Assembly: GCF_017876155.1 (NCBI RefSeq)
Contig: NZ_JAGINP010000014.1
Coordinates: 1-64,000 of the forward strand
Length of the DNA stretch: 64,000 nucleotides
DNA from: Azospirillum rugosum
Lineage (GTDB): Bacteria; Pseudomonadota; Alphaproteobacteria; Azospirillales; Azospirillaceae
Direction of reading: 5' to 3'
The position numbers and the translations under genes are program-made. The notes below the pieces were generated by a model. That model did no database searches and was not told the DNA's origin. It saw only the letters and a program-made list of their open reading frames with translations. Positions 10,713 through 22,265 of the stretch are shown here, in pieces; the stretch's first letter is position 1, and every line of letters starts with the position of its first letter.

Positions 10713-10752
10713 TATATAGAACGGAGCCGGCGCGTGGTCTACGCACCGGCTC
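10713..10752 (-). promoter_or_regulatory. Candidate ribF promoter overlapping an inverted repeat
   Basis: On the minus strand TAGACC (10736-10741), a 17-bp spacer and TATATA (10713-10718). The -35 region sits inside a large dyad (10724-10752, arms GAGCCGGNGCGT with a 5-nt loop). The dyad follows the PhaJ-like gene, which ends at 10796 on the same strand, so it may also be that gene's terminator, although no clear U-run follows. Confidence 0.45.
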
Positions 10753-10795
10753 GCGTCAATATGTTACGGATCAAAAGGTCGGTACCGGAGTCCGG

Positions 10796-11242
10796 TCAGC
10801 CGCGGGAGGGGACCATCAGCAGCGCCTCGCCCTCGATCACCACCGTCTGGCCCACCGTGCAGACGGTGCGGACGACGACGCGGCGCTTCTCCGGGATCAG
10901 CTCGGTCACGGTGGCGCGGGCGGTCACCGTGTCGCCGGCGCGGACCGGCGCCTTGAACTTCAGGTTCTGCGACATGTAGATGCAGCCCGGCCCCGGCAGC
11001 TTGGTGCCCAGCACGGCGGAGATGAAGCCGGCGCTCAGCATGCCGTGGGCGATGCGGCCCTGGAACATGGTGCCGCTGGCGTATTCCTGGTTCAGGTGGA
11101 CCGGGTTCGTATCGCCGGAGATGCCGGCGAACAGCACGATGTCCGCCTCGGTGACGGTCTTGGCGAAGGACGCCGTCATGCCGACGGCGAGATCCTCGAT
11201 GCAGTGGCCCTCGTTGTCCTTGATCTGGCGAACATCGTCCAT
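10796..11242 (-). CDS. phaJ: MaoC-type (R)-specific enoyl-CoA hydratase, PhaJ-like
   Basis: A 148-aa single hot-dog-fold hydratase. The hydratase-2 motif is clear: FAGISGDTNPVHLNQEYA, with the catalytic Asp and His, then GRIAHGML. The length matches stand-alone PhaJ enzymes, which hydrate trans-2-enoyl-CoA to (R)-3-hydroxyacyl-CoA and so link fatty acid oxidation to polyhydroxyalkanoate synthesis. ATG 11242 (MDDVRQIKDNEG) is chosen; the open frame upstream has no similarity. The predicted promoter carries a TGCACTGCA palindrome shared with both phasin promoters in this window, supporting the PHB link. Substrate chain length cannot be read from the sequence. Confidence 0.82.
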   Translation of the reverse strand: MDDVRQIKDNEGHCIEDLAVGMTASFAKTVTEADIVLFAGISGDTNPVHLNQEYASGTMFQGRIAHGMLSAGFISAVLGTKLPGPGCIYMSQNLKFKAPVRAGDTVTARATVTELIPEKRRVVVRTVCTVGQTVVIEGEALLMVPSRG

Positions 11243-11300
11243 GACGCGGTCCCTCTCATCAGGCGCCGGGTGGGGCGCGGCAACACGTATGGTGCGGCGC

Positions 11301-11330
11301 GATATATGCACTGCAACCACATCATGGCAA
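11301..11330 (-). promoter_or_regulatory. Candidate phaJ promoter with a TGCACTGCA operator
   Basis: On the minus strand TTGCCA (11325-11330), an 18-bp spacer and TATATC (11301-11306). The spacer contains TGCACTGCA (11307-11315), centred at 11311. The 11-mer TGCACTGCAAC at 11307-11317 is identical to that in the start-site operator of the first phasin gene (37358-37368). A repressor bound here would cover the polymerase site. Confidence 0.5.
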
Positions 11331-11796
11331 CACGAGTCGCCCGAAAAAGTGAAAAAATCTCTAAGCCGCCTTCGAAAGAGGCGGCGGACTTCTCGACTTG
11401 TGTGACACTTGCGCGATAGATCGGGCGAGGCGGCGCGGCGAGTCCCGGTGTCCGACGCTATTTCAATCCGCCGGCCTTCTGCTGCAAGGCCATGCGCCGC
11501 AACCACTTAGCAAAGGTTGCGGGCAAGAGCGGGGACTGCCCATGGTGCGGCGTATCGCCGCAGCGGCCCCCCGGGGCACTGCCGGGCGCGCCGTCTCGAT
11601 TTCCGTCATTTCGAGTCAAAGCTTGAGCATTACTCGCCGCCATTCATTTGTATACACACAATGGCTGCGCGTTGCGGTGCGGCATGCCGGACGGCCCGAA
11701 TGGGGGCGAAAGTCTGTCATCGATCTGTTGGGTTGACTTCCATTCGGCGCGACCAACCGTCACAAGCGATACCCCCGGCGACAGGAGCCCCGACCC
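11331..11796. other. Gene-free stretch before the short-chain dehydrogenase
   Basis: About 465 bp with no convincing gene. It holds a hairpin at about 11373-11391 (CCGCCT pairing with AGGCGG) which, read on the minus strand, is followed after a few bases by a T-rich stretch. It also holds a GCGGCGTATCGCCGC inverted repeat near 11552 and a TTGACT near 11735. Nothing here can be named. Confidence 0.4.
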
Positions 11797-12633
11797 ATGA
11801 TGGCCCACCGCTTCGCGCTGGTCACCGGCGCATCTTCCGGCATCGGCGCCTGCTTCGCCCGCGCCCTGCCGGCCGCCACCAACCTGCTGCTGACCGCCCG
11901 CAACGCGGAGGCGCTGAACGGCCTGAAGACGGAGCTGGAGACTGCCAGCCACCAGATTGCCGGCCGCCGGGTGGAGGTGCTGGCCGCCGACCTGACCACC
12001 GACGAGGGGCGCAACGCCCTGATCCTGAAGGCGGAGGCGCTGGAGGTCGACCTGTTGATCAACAACGCCGGCGTCGGCTCCTTCGGCGCCGTCATCGAGA
12101 ACACGCCGGAGTTCGAGCGGTCGACGGTGGAGCTGAACGTCGTGGCGACCACGGTGCTGACCCGCGCCCTGCTGCCGGGCATGATCGAGCGCGCGGCCCG
12201 CGACGACCGGCGCGCCGGGCTGCTGCTGGTGTCCAGCACCACGGCCTTTCAGCCGGTGCCGTTCCTGGCCACCTACAGCGCCAGCAAGAGCTTCATCCTC
12301 GCCTATGGCGAGGGGCTGGCGGCGGAGCTGCGGCGCAAGCCGGTGGACGTGCTGGTGCTGTGCCCCGGCGCCACCCGCACCAACTTCGGCCGGCGCGCCG
12401 GCTTCGCGCTGAACGCCCTGCCGGGCGCCGCCGACCCCATGGACGTGGCGCGCGAAGGGCTGCACGCGCTGGGGCGGCGAACGGTCCATGTGCACGGCTT
12501 CGGCACCCGCAACGTGCTGCGCCCCTTCCTGTGGTCGCGCCACGCGGCGTCGGGCGGCTTGAGCGCGCTGCTCGCCGCCTTCGACCGGGGCCAGCGGGCC
12601 GGCCGGGGCTTCCGGCCGCCGCCGCGGGCTTAG
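11797..12633 (+). CDS. Short-chain dehydrogenase/reductase
   Basis: A 278-aa NAD(P)-dependent oxidoreductase of the classical SDR family. The Rossmann motif VTGASSGIG lies at residues 9-17, followed by LLINNAGVGSFG, catalytic Ser in LLVSSTTAF, and YSASK for the Tyr-Lys pair. The Arg after the first strand (TARN) suggests NADP(H) preference. The C-terminus is longer than in minimal SDRs and ends with a basic, Pro-rich tail (GFRPPPRA). It is convergent with rlpA. The substrate cannot be inferred. Confidence 0.9.
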   Translation: MMAHRFALVTGASSGIGACFARALPAATNLLLTARNAEALNGLKTELETASHQIAGRRVEVLAADLTTDEGRNALILKAEALEVDLLINNAGVGSFGAVIENTPEFERSTVELNVVATTVLTRALLPGMIERAARDDRRAGLLLVSSTTAFQPVPFLATYSASKSFILAYGEGLAAELRRKPVDVLVLCPGATRTNFGRRAGFALNALPGAADPMDVAREGLHALGRRTVHVHGFGTRNVLRPFLWSRHAASGGLSALLAAFDRGQRAGRGFRPPPRA

Positions 12634-12639
12634 AGGGCA

Positions 12640-13344
12640 TTACTCGCTGCTGCCCGAGCCGGTTCCGGGCTGGTCGCCCGAGGCACCGGCCTGAGCGTTC
12701 GCCGGCTTCTCGGCGGTCTGGGTCTTGTCCGCCTTCTCGGCCTTGGCCTCGACCTTCTCCTTCGCGGCCTCGGTCGGCTGGGCGGAGGGCTTGGCCTCCA
12801 CGCGGACCGGGGCGACGCCGTCGTCGATCATGTCCAGCTTCTTCGCGGCGTTCTTCGACAGGTCGATCACCCGCCCGTCCACATAGGGGCCGCGGTCGTT
12901 GACGATGACCTCGACGCTCTTGCCGTTGTCCTGGTTGGTCACCGTGGCCTTGGTGCCGAGCGGCAACTCGCGCGAGGCGGCGGTCGGCTTGTTCTGGTCG
13001 AAGGGCGTGCCGCTGGCCGTCTTCTTGCCGTGGAAGTCGCCGCCGTAGAAGGAGGCCTCGCCCTCGTGGACGATGACGGGCTCGCCGGTTTCGGTGCGCT
13101 CGACGGCGACGGGCGGGACCTTCGCCTTCTCCCCCTTGGCCTTGACGACCTTTGCGCTCTTGGCGCCGTGGTGCCGGGCGGCGGTCGACTTGGCCGCGTG
13201 GGGCTTCGCCCTGTGCGACTTGGACTCGGCCGGTTTTAAGCTGTGGGTCGTCCCGCTTGGCTGGGCGTGGGCCGGTGTGGCGATCACCGGAAGGGTGAGG
13301 GTCAGCGCGCAAAGCGCCACGAACAGAGTACGCGGAATGTGCAT
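12640..13344 (-). CDS. rlpA: RlpA-type septal-ring lytic transglycosylase, no SPOR domain
   Basis: A 234-aa exported protein. The signal peptide (residues 1-27) ends at TPAHAQ. A Lys/Ala/His-rich linker runs to about residue 90. The double-psi beta-barrel of the RlpA family follows: GEASFYGGDFHGKKTASG, LPLGTKATVTN, VIVNDRGPYVDGRVIDLS. These carry the conserved His and Asp of the glycan-strand cleaving enzymes. The last 70 residues are a low-complexity Ala/Glu/Lys tail instead of the C-terminal SPOR domain found in E. coli RlpA, so septal targeting by SPOR is not expected. GGGAGG lies 9 bases before the ATG. Confidence 0.87.
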   Translation of the reverse strand: MHIPRTLFVALCALTLTLPVIATPAHAQPSGTTHSLKPAESKSHRAKPHAAKSTAARHHGAKSAKVVKAKGEKAKVPPVAVERTETGEPVIVHEGEASFYGGDFHGKKTASGTPFDQNKPTAASRELPLGTKATVTNQDNGKSVEVIVNDRGPYVDGRVIDLSKNAAKKLDMIDDGVAPVRVEAKPSAQPTEAAKEKVEAKAEKADKTQTAEKPANAQAGASGDQPGTGSGSSE

Positions 13345-13494
13345 ATGTCAGTACCTCCCAACGGTTTGGGAAACGCGCGGCGGGGGAGGGTGTTCCGGCA
13401 TTGGTATGGGAAGCGGGTGATGGGCGGTCGGGCAGGGTGGACCTGACCGGCCCCGAATGGTTCAATTGCGGCGCCAACCAGACGGAGCGACATC

Positions 13495-14439
13495 ATGGCC
13501 GAAACCCTGGCGGATCTGCGCTCGGACCCGCTGTTCGGCTGGCTGACCCTGGACGATGGAACGCGGCTGCGCACCGCGCATTGGCCATCTTTTGTCACAC
13601 CCGCGCGCGGCACGGTTCTGCTCCTGACCGGCCGGTCGGAGTTCGTGGAGAAGTACGCGGAGACCGCCGGGGAACTGCTGGACCGTGGGTTCGAGGTCTT
13701 CGCCTTCGACTGGCGCAACCAGGGCCTGTCGGACCGGCCGCTCCCCAACCCGCAGATCCACCATCTGGACAGCTTCGACACGCTGGCCGACGACCTGGAC
13801 GCGGTGGTCGAGCGCGTGGTGCGGCCGGCCGCCGGGGGGAGGCCGCTGGTCCTGCTCGCCCACTCCATGGGCGGGCTGGTCGCGACGCTGGGCGTGGCGC
13901 GCCATCCCGATTGGTACAAGGCGGCGATCGTCACGGCGCCGATGTACGACATCTTCACCGGCCCGGTGCCCCGCCCGCTGGCGGTGTGGCTGGCCGAGCA
14001 GCTCTGCGCCCGCGGCCGGGCGCGCGAGTACGCCTTCGGCCAGGGCGACTACAAGCCGGTGGAGGGGCTGTTCACCCCGGCCAACCCGATCACCTCCGAC
14101 GCGCGGCGCTACGCCGTGTTCCACGACGCCTTCCGCGACCGTGCGGAACTGCGGGTCGGCGGCGTCAGCTTCGGCTGGGTGCGGGCGGCGTTGCGCGCCT
14201 CCGACCAGCTGCTGCGCGCCCTGCCGCTGGAGCAGGTGACCACGCCCGTGCTGCTGCTGAGCGCGCCGAAGGACGCCATCGTGCGCTCCGACTCCCACCG
14301 GCTGGTCGCCGCCCGGCTGCCCAACGCGACGCTGAAGGAGTATCCCGAGGCCAAGCACGAGCTGTTGATGGAATGCGACGCGATCCGCGACCGCGTGTGG
14401 GCGGACATCGACGCGTTCCTCGCGTCGGTGGGGCTTTGA
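13495..14439 (+). CDS. Alpha/beta hydrolase, lysophospholipase/monoacylglycerol lipase-like
   Basis: A 314-aa serine hydrolase. The nucleophile elbow is AHSMGG (about residue 122), preceded by FAFDWRNQGLSDRP, which fits the monoglyceride lipase/PldB group. An acidic residue in LLLSAPKDAIV and the His in YPEAKHELL complete the probable triad. No signal peptide is visible, so it should be cytoplasmic. It is divergent from rlpA with about 150 bp between. The natural ester substrate cannot be deduced. Confidence 0.85.
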   Translation: MAETLADLRSDPLFGWLTLDDGTRLRTAHWPSFVTPARGTVLLLTGRSEFVEKYAETAGELLDRGFEVFAFDWRNQGLSDRPLPNPQIHHLDSFDTLADDLDAVVERVVRPAAGGRPLVLLAHSMGGLVATLGVARHPDWYKAAIVTAPMYDIFTGPVPRPLAVWLAEQLCARGRAREYAFGQGDYKPVEGLFTPANPITSDARRYAVFHDAFRDRAELRVGGVSFGWVRAALRASDQLLRALPLEQVTTPVLLLSAPKDAIVRSDSHRLVAARLPNATLKEYPEAKHELLMECDAIRDRVWADIDAFLASVGL

Positions 14440-14512
14440 GTGTTGAACGCCGGCCGGTCTTTGCGCTTATAAATCCGTACACATTTGGTCTTCTTTCAAG
14501 GTTCATCCCCCG

Positions 14513-15526
14513 ATGCCCGATTTCTGGAGAGAGTCCGGTTACCACCTGCTGGATCGCGACGCCGACGGGCGGCTCGCCGTCACGCCGGACTTCCTGCGCG
14601 CCTACCTGATGCGGCCGGAGATGCGCCCGCCCGAGGACGCCTGCGACACGGAGAATGCGCTCTACGCCGGCCTGCTGGACGACCCGACGCGTTCCGTGCC
14701 GCCGGGCATGGTGGAGGCCCTGGCTGATGAGGACGCGCGGGAGAACTGGGCGGTCTGGTTGGGCTTCCGCGACCGTCTGCTCGCCGCCGGGACGGTGGAG
14801 GGCTGCTACCTGCGCCTGTTCCGGGAGGGCGCGCGCGGCGTCCCGGGCCTGTTCGTCGACCAGCTGGCGCACGTCATCCTGCGCGGCATCCTGGACGAGA
14901 CGCCGTCGGGCCTGCGCGCGCGGGCCGGGGAGCTGTTCTTCCGGCAACAGGCGGTCTCGGTCGAGGACGGGCGCGTGCGGCTCGCCGACGCCGAGACGGT
15001 GGAGATGCTGGCCGCCACCGGCGGTTTCGGCAGCCTGGGCCGGCTGGTGGTGGAGGCGGGGACCGCCCCGCGCTCCGTCGAGATGGACATCCTGGACGAG
15101 ACGAACCACGGCCAGTATTGGGGCCGCGAGTCGGCGCACGACACGGTGCTGGACGTGACCTTCGCCGCGGCCGGGCTGGACGCACTGAGCCGCGTGCTGG
15201 AGGCCTGGGTCGCCCATTTCCTGGGGGTGAAGGTCACCATTCACCCGGTGCAGCGGATCAGCGACGAGCGCTGGGTCTGGCACGTCGGGTTGGACGCGGA
15301 GGCGACCGCCATCCTGAACGACCTGTACAACGGCGTGGAGGTGACGGAGGAGCGGCTGGCCCGCGTCCTGTCCCTGTTCCGGCTGGAGTTCGCCGACCCG
15401 GCGGCCATGCGCGCCGACCTCGCCGGGCGGCCGGTCTATCTGGCCATGGCCATGGGCACCGACCGCAAGCTGCGCCTGAAGCCGCAGAACCTGCTGGTGA
15501 ACCTGCCGCTCGCCGAGCGGAGCTGA
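14513..15526 (+). CDS. DUF6352-like protein, unknown function
   Basis: A 337-aa soluble protein starting MPDFWRESGYHLLDRD. The PDFWxxSGYxLL opening and the YLMRPEMRPPEDACD region resemble a proteobacterial family labelled DUF6352; I am moderately sure of that label. The sequence is acidic, has no signal peptide or membrane segment, and contains no motif I can tie to catalysis. It follows the alpha/beta hydrolase gene by 73 bp on the same strand. A palindromic repeat lies just after its stop. No function is proposed. Confidence 0.65.
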   Translation: MPDFWRESGYHLLDRDADGRLAVTPDFLRAYLMRPEMRPPEDACDTENALYAGLLDDPTRSVPPGMVEALADEDARENWAVWLGFRDRLLAAGTVEGCYLRLFREGARGVPGLFVDQLAHVILRGILDETPSGLRARAGELFFRQQAVSVEDGRVRLADAETVEMLAATGGFGSLGRLVVEAGTAPRSVEMDILDETNHGQYWGRESAHDTVLDVTFAAAGLDALSRVLEAWVAHFLGVKVTIHPVQRISDERWVWHVGLDAEATAILNDLYNGVEVTEERLARVLSLFRLEFADPAAMRADLAGRPVYLAMAMGTDRKLRLKPQNLLVNLPLAERS

Positions 15527-15553
15527 GGGCCGAGGGCAATCGCGCTCAAAATT

Positions 15554-15660
15554 CCCTCTCCCCCCTGGGGAGAGGGTTAGGGTGAGGGGGTTGCGCTTGT
15601 GCCGGACGTACCAAGGTGGCGGGCCCCCCTCACCCTGCCCTCTCCCCAGGGGGGAGAGGG
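15554..15660. repeat. Palindromic repeat, family B copy 2
   Basis: Inverted ends of 37 bp (15554-15590 and 15624-15660), built from CCCTCTCCCC and CCCTCACCCT blocks, flank a 33-bp centre. Each arm itself contains a CCCTCTCCCC/GGGGAGAGGG hairpin. It lies between the DUF6352-like gene and the DUF2927-like gene. Confidence 0.85.
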
Positions 15661-15793
15661 TTAAACGGCTCTTGCCCGCGGGGCCGGCGGCTCTAGGTTC
15701 CTGGAACGGACCGGGCGGCAATGCATCGCCCGGCCATCCTTGTCGAGCGGCGGTTGGGGAGCGCCTTCATCACCGGGGATGGAGTGCCGACCC

Positions 15794-16543
15794 ATGCGCC
15801 TTGCCATCTGCGTTCTTCTGCTTCTCGCCGTCACCTTGCCGGGGCCGGCCCGCGCCCAGACGCGTGTCGTCGGCGGCATGCCCCTCATCGTCCGCACAGC
15901 GCCGGACGAGCAGCCGGCGGAGGCTGGGCTGGAGGGCATGGCGCGGCTGTTCCAGGATGGCGCCCTGCGGGACGAGCTGAAGCGCGCGCACCCGCTCGCG
16001 CGCTGGACCCGCCCGGTCAACGTGACCCTGCGCGGCGACGCGGCGGCCCGCTGGTTCCCGGCGGCGCAGGCGATCGCGGCCGACCTGGAGGCCGCCACCG
16101 GCCTGACCATCACGGTCCATGAGCAGCCCTTCTGGTCCGGCGACATCGACGTGGTGGTGACCAACCACCGCGGCTATTGGCCGCCGATGGTGTCGCTGGC
16201 CAACGGACGGCGCGACGAGCCCTTCACCTGCATCGCCCTGCCCATGGTGACGGACGGGGAGATCCGCGGCTCCCGCATCATCATCAACGCCGCCGTGGTC
16301 GGTCCCGACAACGCGGAGGCCTGCCTCGCCGAGGAGCTGTACCAGTCCATGGGCATGTTCGGGGAGGTGGAGGACCATCCCGACGGGACCCTTCTGAACG
16401 ACGACGTCGGCTACCGCCGCATCGGGCCGATCGACCGGCTGCTGCTGTCGGTGCTCTACGACCGCCGGCTGACCCCCGCCATGGACGCCGCGGAGGCCGG
16501 AGCCGCCGCGCGCCGTATCCTGGCCGAGCGGATGCGGGAATAA
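15794..16543 (+). CDS. DUF2927-like secreted protein
   Basis: A 249-aa exported protein; the signal peptide (MRLAICVLLLLAVTLPG) ends near PARAQ. The mature part resembles DUF2927: ARWTRPVNVTLRG near the start, then AEELYQSMGMFGEVED, LLNDDVGYR and DRLLLSVLYDRRLTPAM near the end. Those blocks resemble the C-terminal parts of metallopeptidase-like folds, but no HExxH is present, so catalysis is doubtful. ATG 15794 is chosen because it begins the signal peptide. Function is unknown. Confidence 0.65.
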   Translation: MRLAICVLLLLAVTLPGPARAQTRVVGGMPLIVRTAPDEQPAEAGLEGMARLFQDGALRDELKRAHPLARWTRPVNVTLRGDAAARWFPAAQAIAADLEAATGLTITVHEQPFWSGDIDVVVTNHRGYWPPMVSLANGRRDEPFTCIALPMVTDGEIRGSRIIINAAVVGPDNAEACLAEELYQSMGMFGEVEDHPDGTLLNDDVGYRRIGPIDRLLLSVLYDRRLTPAMDAAEAGAAARRILAERMRE

Positions 16544-16631
16544 CCATAAACAATGTGAGGCGATTTGCCGCCCAGCGGCCGGGTGCTGTTTCCCCTTATA
16601 CGGTATGGCCATAACGATAAGAGGAAACGCC

Positions 16632-17096
16632 ATGCCGCTCGCCACGCTCGCGCCCAAATCCATGAAGCCAAACCTGTCCGAACCGCGCTGGGACGCGGTG
16701 CCGTGGCAGGACCAGTTCGGAGTCGGCCACGCCACCATCGACGCCGACCACAAGCGCCTGTTCGAGCTGTTCAACGAGTTCGTCGCCGCGGTGAACGCCA
16801 ACAGCGCCGACAGCGACATCCAGGGCGTGCTGTCCGACCTGCTGGACTACACCGACACCCATTTCGACCGCGAGGAAGGGCTGATGAAGGCGCACGCCTA
16901 CCCGGACCTTGCGACCCACAAGGCGATGCACGACGCCTTCGTCCGCCAACTGCACGACGTGAACAGCGCGCTGGACGCCGGCGGGGAAAAGGGCGCCTTC
17001 GTCCTGGGCTTCCTCGGCAAATGGCTGACCGGCCACATCCTGGGCGTGGACAAGAAGCTGGGGGCGTATCTGAAGGAGCGCGGGGTGGAGGCGTGA
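16632..17096 (+). CDS. Bacteriohemerythrin
   Basis: A 154-aa four-helix O2-binding protein with a non-heme di-iron site. All seven ligand positions are present: His40, His77, Glu81, His96, His100, His135 and Asp140. ATG 16632 is preferred because GAGGAA lies just before it; an in-frame upstream start would add nine residues. No membrane segment is visible. Such proteins store or deliver oxygen in microaerophiles. A second stand-alone copy lies at 22266-22739, and a third hemerythrin domain ends the chemoreceptor at 61467-63614. Confidence 0.93.
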   Translation: MPLATLAPKSMKPNLSEPRWDAVPWQDQFGVGHATIDADHKRLFELFNEFVAAVNANSADSDIQGVLSDLLDYTDTHFDREEGLMKAHAYPDLATHKAMHDAFVRQLHDVNSALDAGGEKGAFVLGFLGKWLTGHILGVDKKLGAYLKERGVEA

Positions 17097-17101
17097 AATC
17101 T

Positions 17102-17250
17102 CCCTCTCCCATCCCCGATGGGAGAGGGAAGGGGCCCACGCCATCGGCGTGGGAAGGGTGAGGGCAAGGTCCTTTCGAGAATCCTGGCCCTCACCCTCCC
17201 GCGCCCACGGGGCGCGGGTCCCTCCCTCTCCCTGCGGGGCAGGGAGAGGG
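17102..17250. repeat. Palindromic repeat, family B copy 3
   Basis: A run of hairpins between the bacteriohemerythrin and PRC-barrel genes: CCCTCTCCCATC with its complement (17102-17128), GCCCACGCCATCGGCGTGGG (17134-17153), and the outer pair AGGGTGAGGGC / GCCCTCACCCT. The right half ends in another CCCTCTCCCTG/CAGGGAGAGGG stem at 17223-17250. It shares the outer motif with copies 1497-1597 and 15554-15660 and may end transcription from both sides. Confidence 0.75.
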
Positions 17251-17262
17251 GTTGGTTTGCCT

Positions 17263-17754
17263 TTACTGCTTGGGCTGGTCGCCGCTACGCCGCGGGCTGC
17301 GGTTCAGCGAGGTCATGCTGTCGTCGTATTGGAACTCCGGCATGTCGCGGACGCTGGCCTGCGTCATGTCGCGCAGCTTGATCGAGTCCTCGCCGGGCTG
17401 CACGTCGGCCAGCGCGATGTCCGCCGCCACCGTCTTGCCGCCGATGCCGAGGAAGCCGCCGCTCTGGATGACCAGAAGCTGGGCGTGGCCTTCCGGGCCG
17501 AGGATCACGTCCGTCACCTTGCCGATCCGCTCCCCGTCGGAGCCGACGACCGTGCGGTTCATCAGCTGGTCGACGCTGGCTATGCCCGGCATGTTCATCG
17601 GGCGCGCGGTTGGCGATGCGGCTGTCGATTGGGTGGTGGATTGGGCAGGGGATTGGGCAGGGGATTGGGCAGGGGATTGAGGGGTCGATTGGGCCGCCGC
17701 CACGCCGGTCATCAGCGCCAGGGCGGACAGGGTGGTCAGAACCATCTTGCGCAT
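17263..17754 (-). CDS. Secreted PRC-barrel domain protein
   Basis: A 163-aa protein with a signal peptide (MRKMVLTTLSALALMTG, cut near AAAQ). A linker of six 4-residue repeats (QSPA, QSTT and similar) is encoded by a 12-bp tandem repeat (17627-17698). A PRC-barrel domain follows: NRTVVGSDGERIGKVTDVIL and GKTVAADIALADVQ. PRC-barrel proteins with a signal peptide are common in alphaproteobacteria, with unknown periplasmic roles. AGAAAGGAGAAGG precedes the ATG. The repeat number may vary between strains by slippage. Confidence 0.85.
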   Translation of the reverse strand: MRKMVLTTLSALALMTGVAAAQSTPQSPAQSPAQSPAQSTTQSTAASPTARPMNMPGIASVDQLMNRTVVGSDGERIGKVTDVILGPEGHAQLLVIQSGGFLGIGGKTVAADIALADVQPGEDSIKLRDMTQASVRDMPEFQYDDSMTSLNRSPRRSGDQPKQ

Positions 17755-18114
17755 GAGGCCTTCTCCTTTCTCCAGACCCCCCTCAACCGGAAGCGCCCGG
17801 AAAGGTCGCGGGCCGAAGCGGGGGCTTGGGCTGTGACATGAGGGGCGGCGGCGGGGAAAACGGGGTGGGCGACTCGCGGGTCGGGATCCGCCCGCAGGAC
17901 TCCCAAGGGAGCAGCCGCGGCGTGAAGGCCGTACCCCCGATTCGCCCCCGAAGGACTCACCCGCTCCCGGCACCCCGGCTACCCCGCATAACATGACGGA
18001 ATCGCTACAAATCCGGGCCGGAACGGGGCGGGAGTCCGCTTTAATGGACGGGGTCGGCACACACAAAATCCTGTGTTGCCGGGAACCGGGGAGGGGGTGG
18101 CCCGTTGTACTCGG
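17755..18114. other. Gene-free stretch upstream of the nrdJ control region
   Basis: About 360 bp between the divergent PRC-barrel and nrdJ genes. Open frames here are shadows without binding sites. I see no B12 box of a cobalamin riboswitch. The regulatory part begins with the operator pair near 18117. Confidence 0.5.
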
Positions 18115-18116
18115 CG

Positions 18117-18166
18117 CGCCATATCTAGGAGGCGGCCCGCCGTCAAGCATACAATATCTGGTGAGA
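18117..18166 (+). promoter_or_regulatory. Candidate NrdR operator pair upstream of nrdJ
   Basis: Two ATATCT-centred sites 33 bp apart (ATATCT at 18121-18126 and 18154-18159). The second, ATACAATATCTGGTGA (18151-18166), matches 13 of 16 positions of the NrdR box ACACWATATMTWGTGT; the first keeps CxATATCTAG. NrdR boxes normally come in pairs about three helical turns apart in front of ribonucleotide reductase genes. The assignment rests on this match and on the gene downstream. Confidence 0.5.
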
Positions 18167-18320
18167 GGGGTTGCCTACCCCAAATGATGGGGCTAGGATG
18201 CGCACCAACATACAGGGTGTCGCGTTCGGCAGCCAGCGTAAGCTGGGGGGCACGGAGCGCATAGCCTGTTCGACCGATTTGCACCGCAAAAAAATCGCCA
18301 GCCACGGGAGCAGAGTGACC

Positions 18321-22040
<3,720 letters not shown>

Positions 22041-22075
22041 GGCCGGCCGGTTCCATCCCCGGCATGGCGGAGAGG

Positions 22076-22101
22076 GGGGAGGTCTTCGGGCCTCCCCTTT
22101 T
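22076..22101 (+). terminator. Intrinsic terminator of nrdJ
   Basis: The stem GGGGAGG (22076-22082) pairs with CCTCCCC (22091-22097) around a TTCG-containing loop and is followed by TTTT. It lies 36 bp after the nrdJ stop. Confidence 0.8.
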
Positions 22102-22134
22102 CCGTTGGGGCCCCTTTCCGTTTGGGGGGAATTT

Positions 22135-22255
22135 TTCACCACCAAGGCACCAAGACACCAAGTCCGGGACGAAAAAGCGCCGGCCCGTCGGAGGGGATCC
22201 GACGGGCCGGCGCCTGTGCAAGGAAGGCTTGGTGCCTTGGTGCCTTGGTGGTGAA
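22135..22255. repeat. Palindromic repeat, family C copy 1
   Basis: The ends TTCACCACCAAGGCACCAAG and its inverse flank a centre that contains a perfect 16-bp stem with a 5-nt loop (22177-22213, GCGCCGGCCCGTCGGA arm). The end motif also bounds the element at 24595-24716, whose centre is unrelated. Such caccaaggcaccaag-type repeats are widespread in bacterial genomes and produce spurious reading frames. Confidence 0.85.
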
Positions 22256-22265
22256 TCCCGCCCGA

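Noticed and set aside
11458..11643. A 61-codon minus-strand frame in the gap before the short-chain dehydrogenase
   Set aside because: No ribosome binding site, no similarity, atypical composition for this genome.
18000..18320. Cobalamin riboswitch in front of the B12-dependent nrdJ
   Set aside because: No B12-box-like GCCACTG and no matching stem arrangement was found in the leader.
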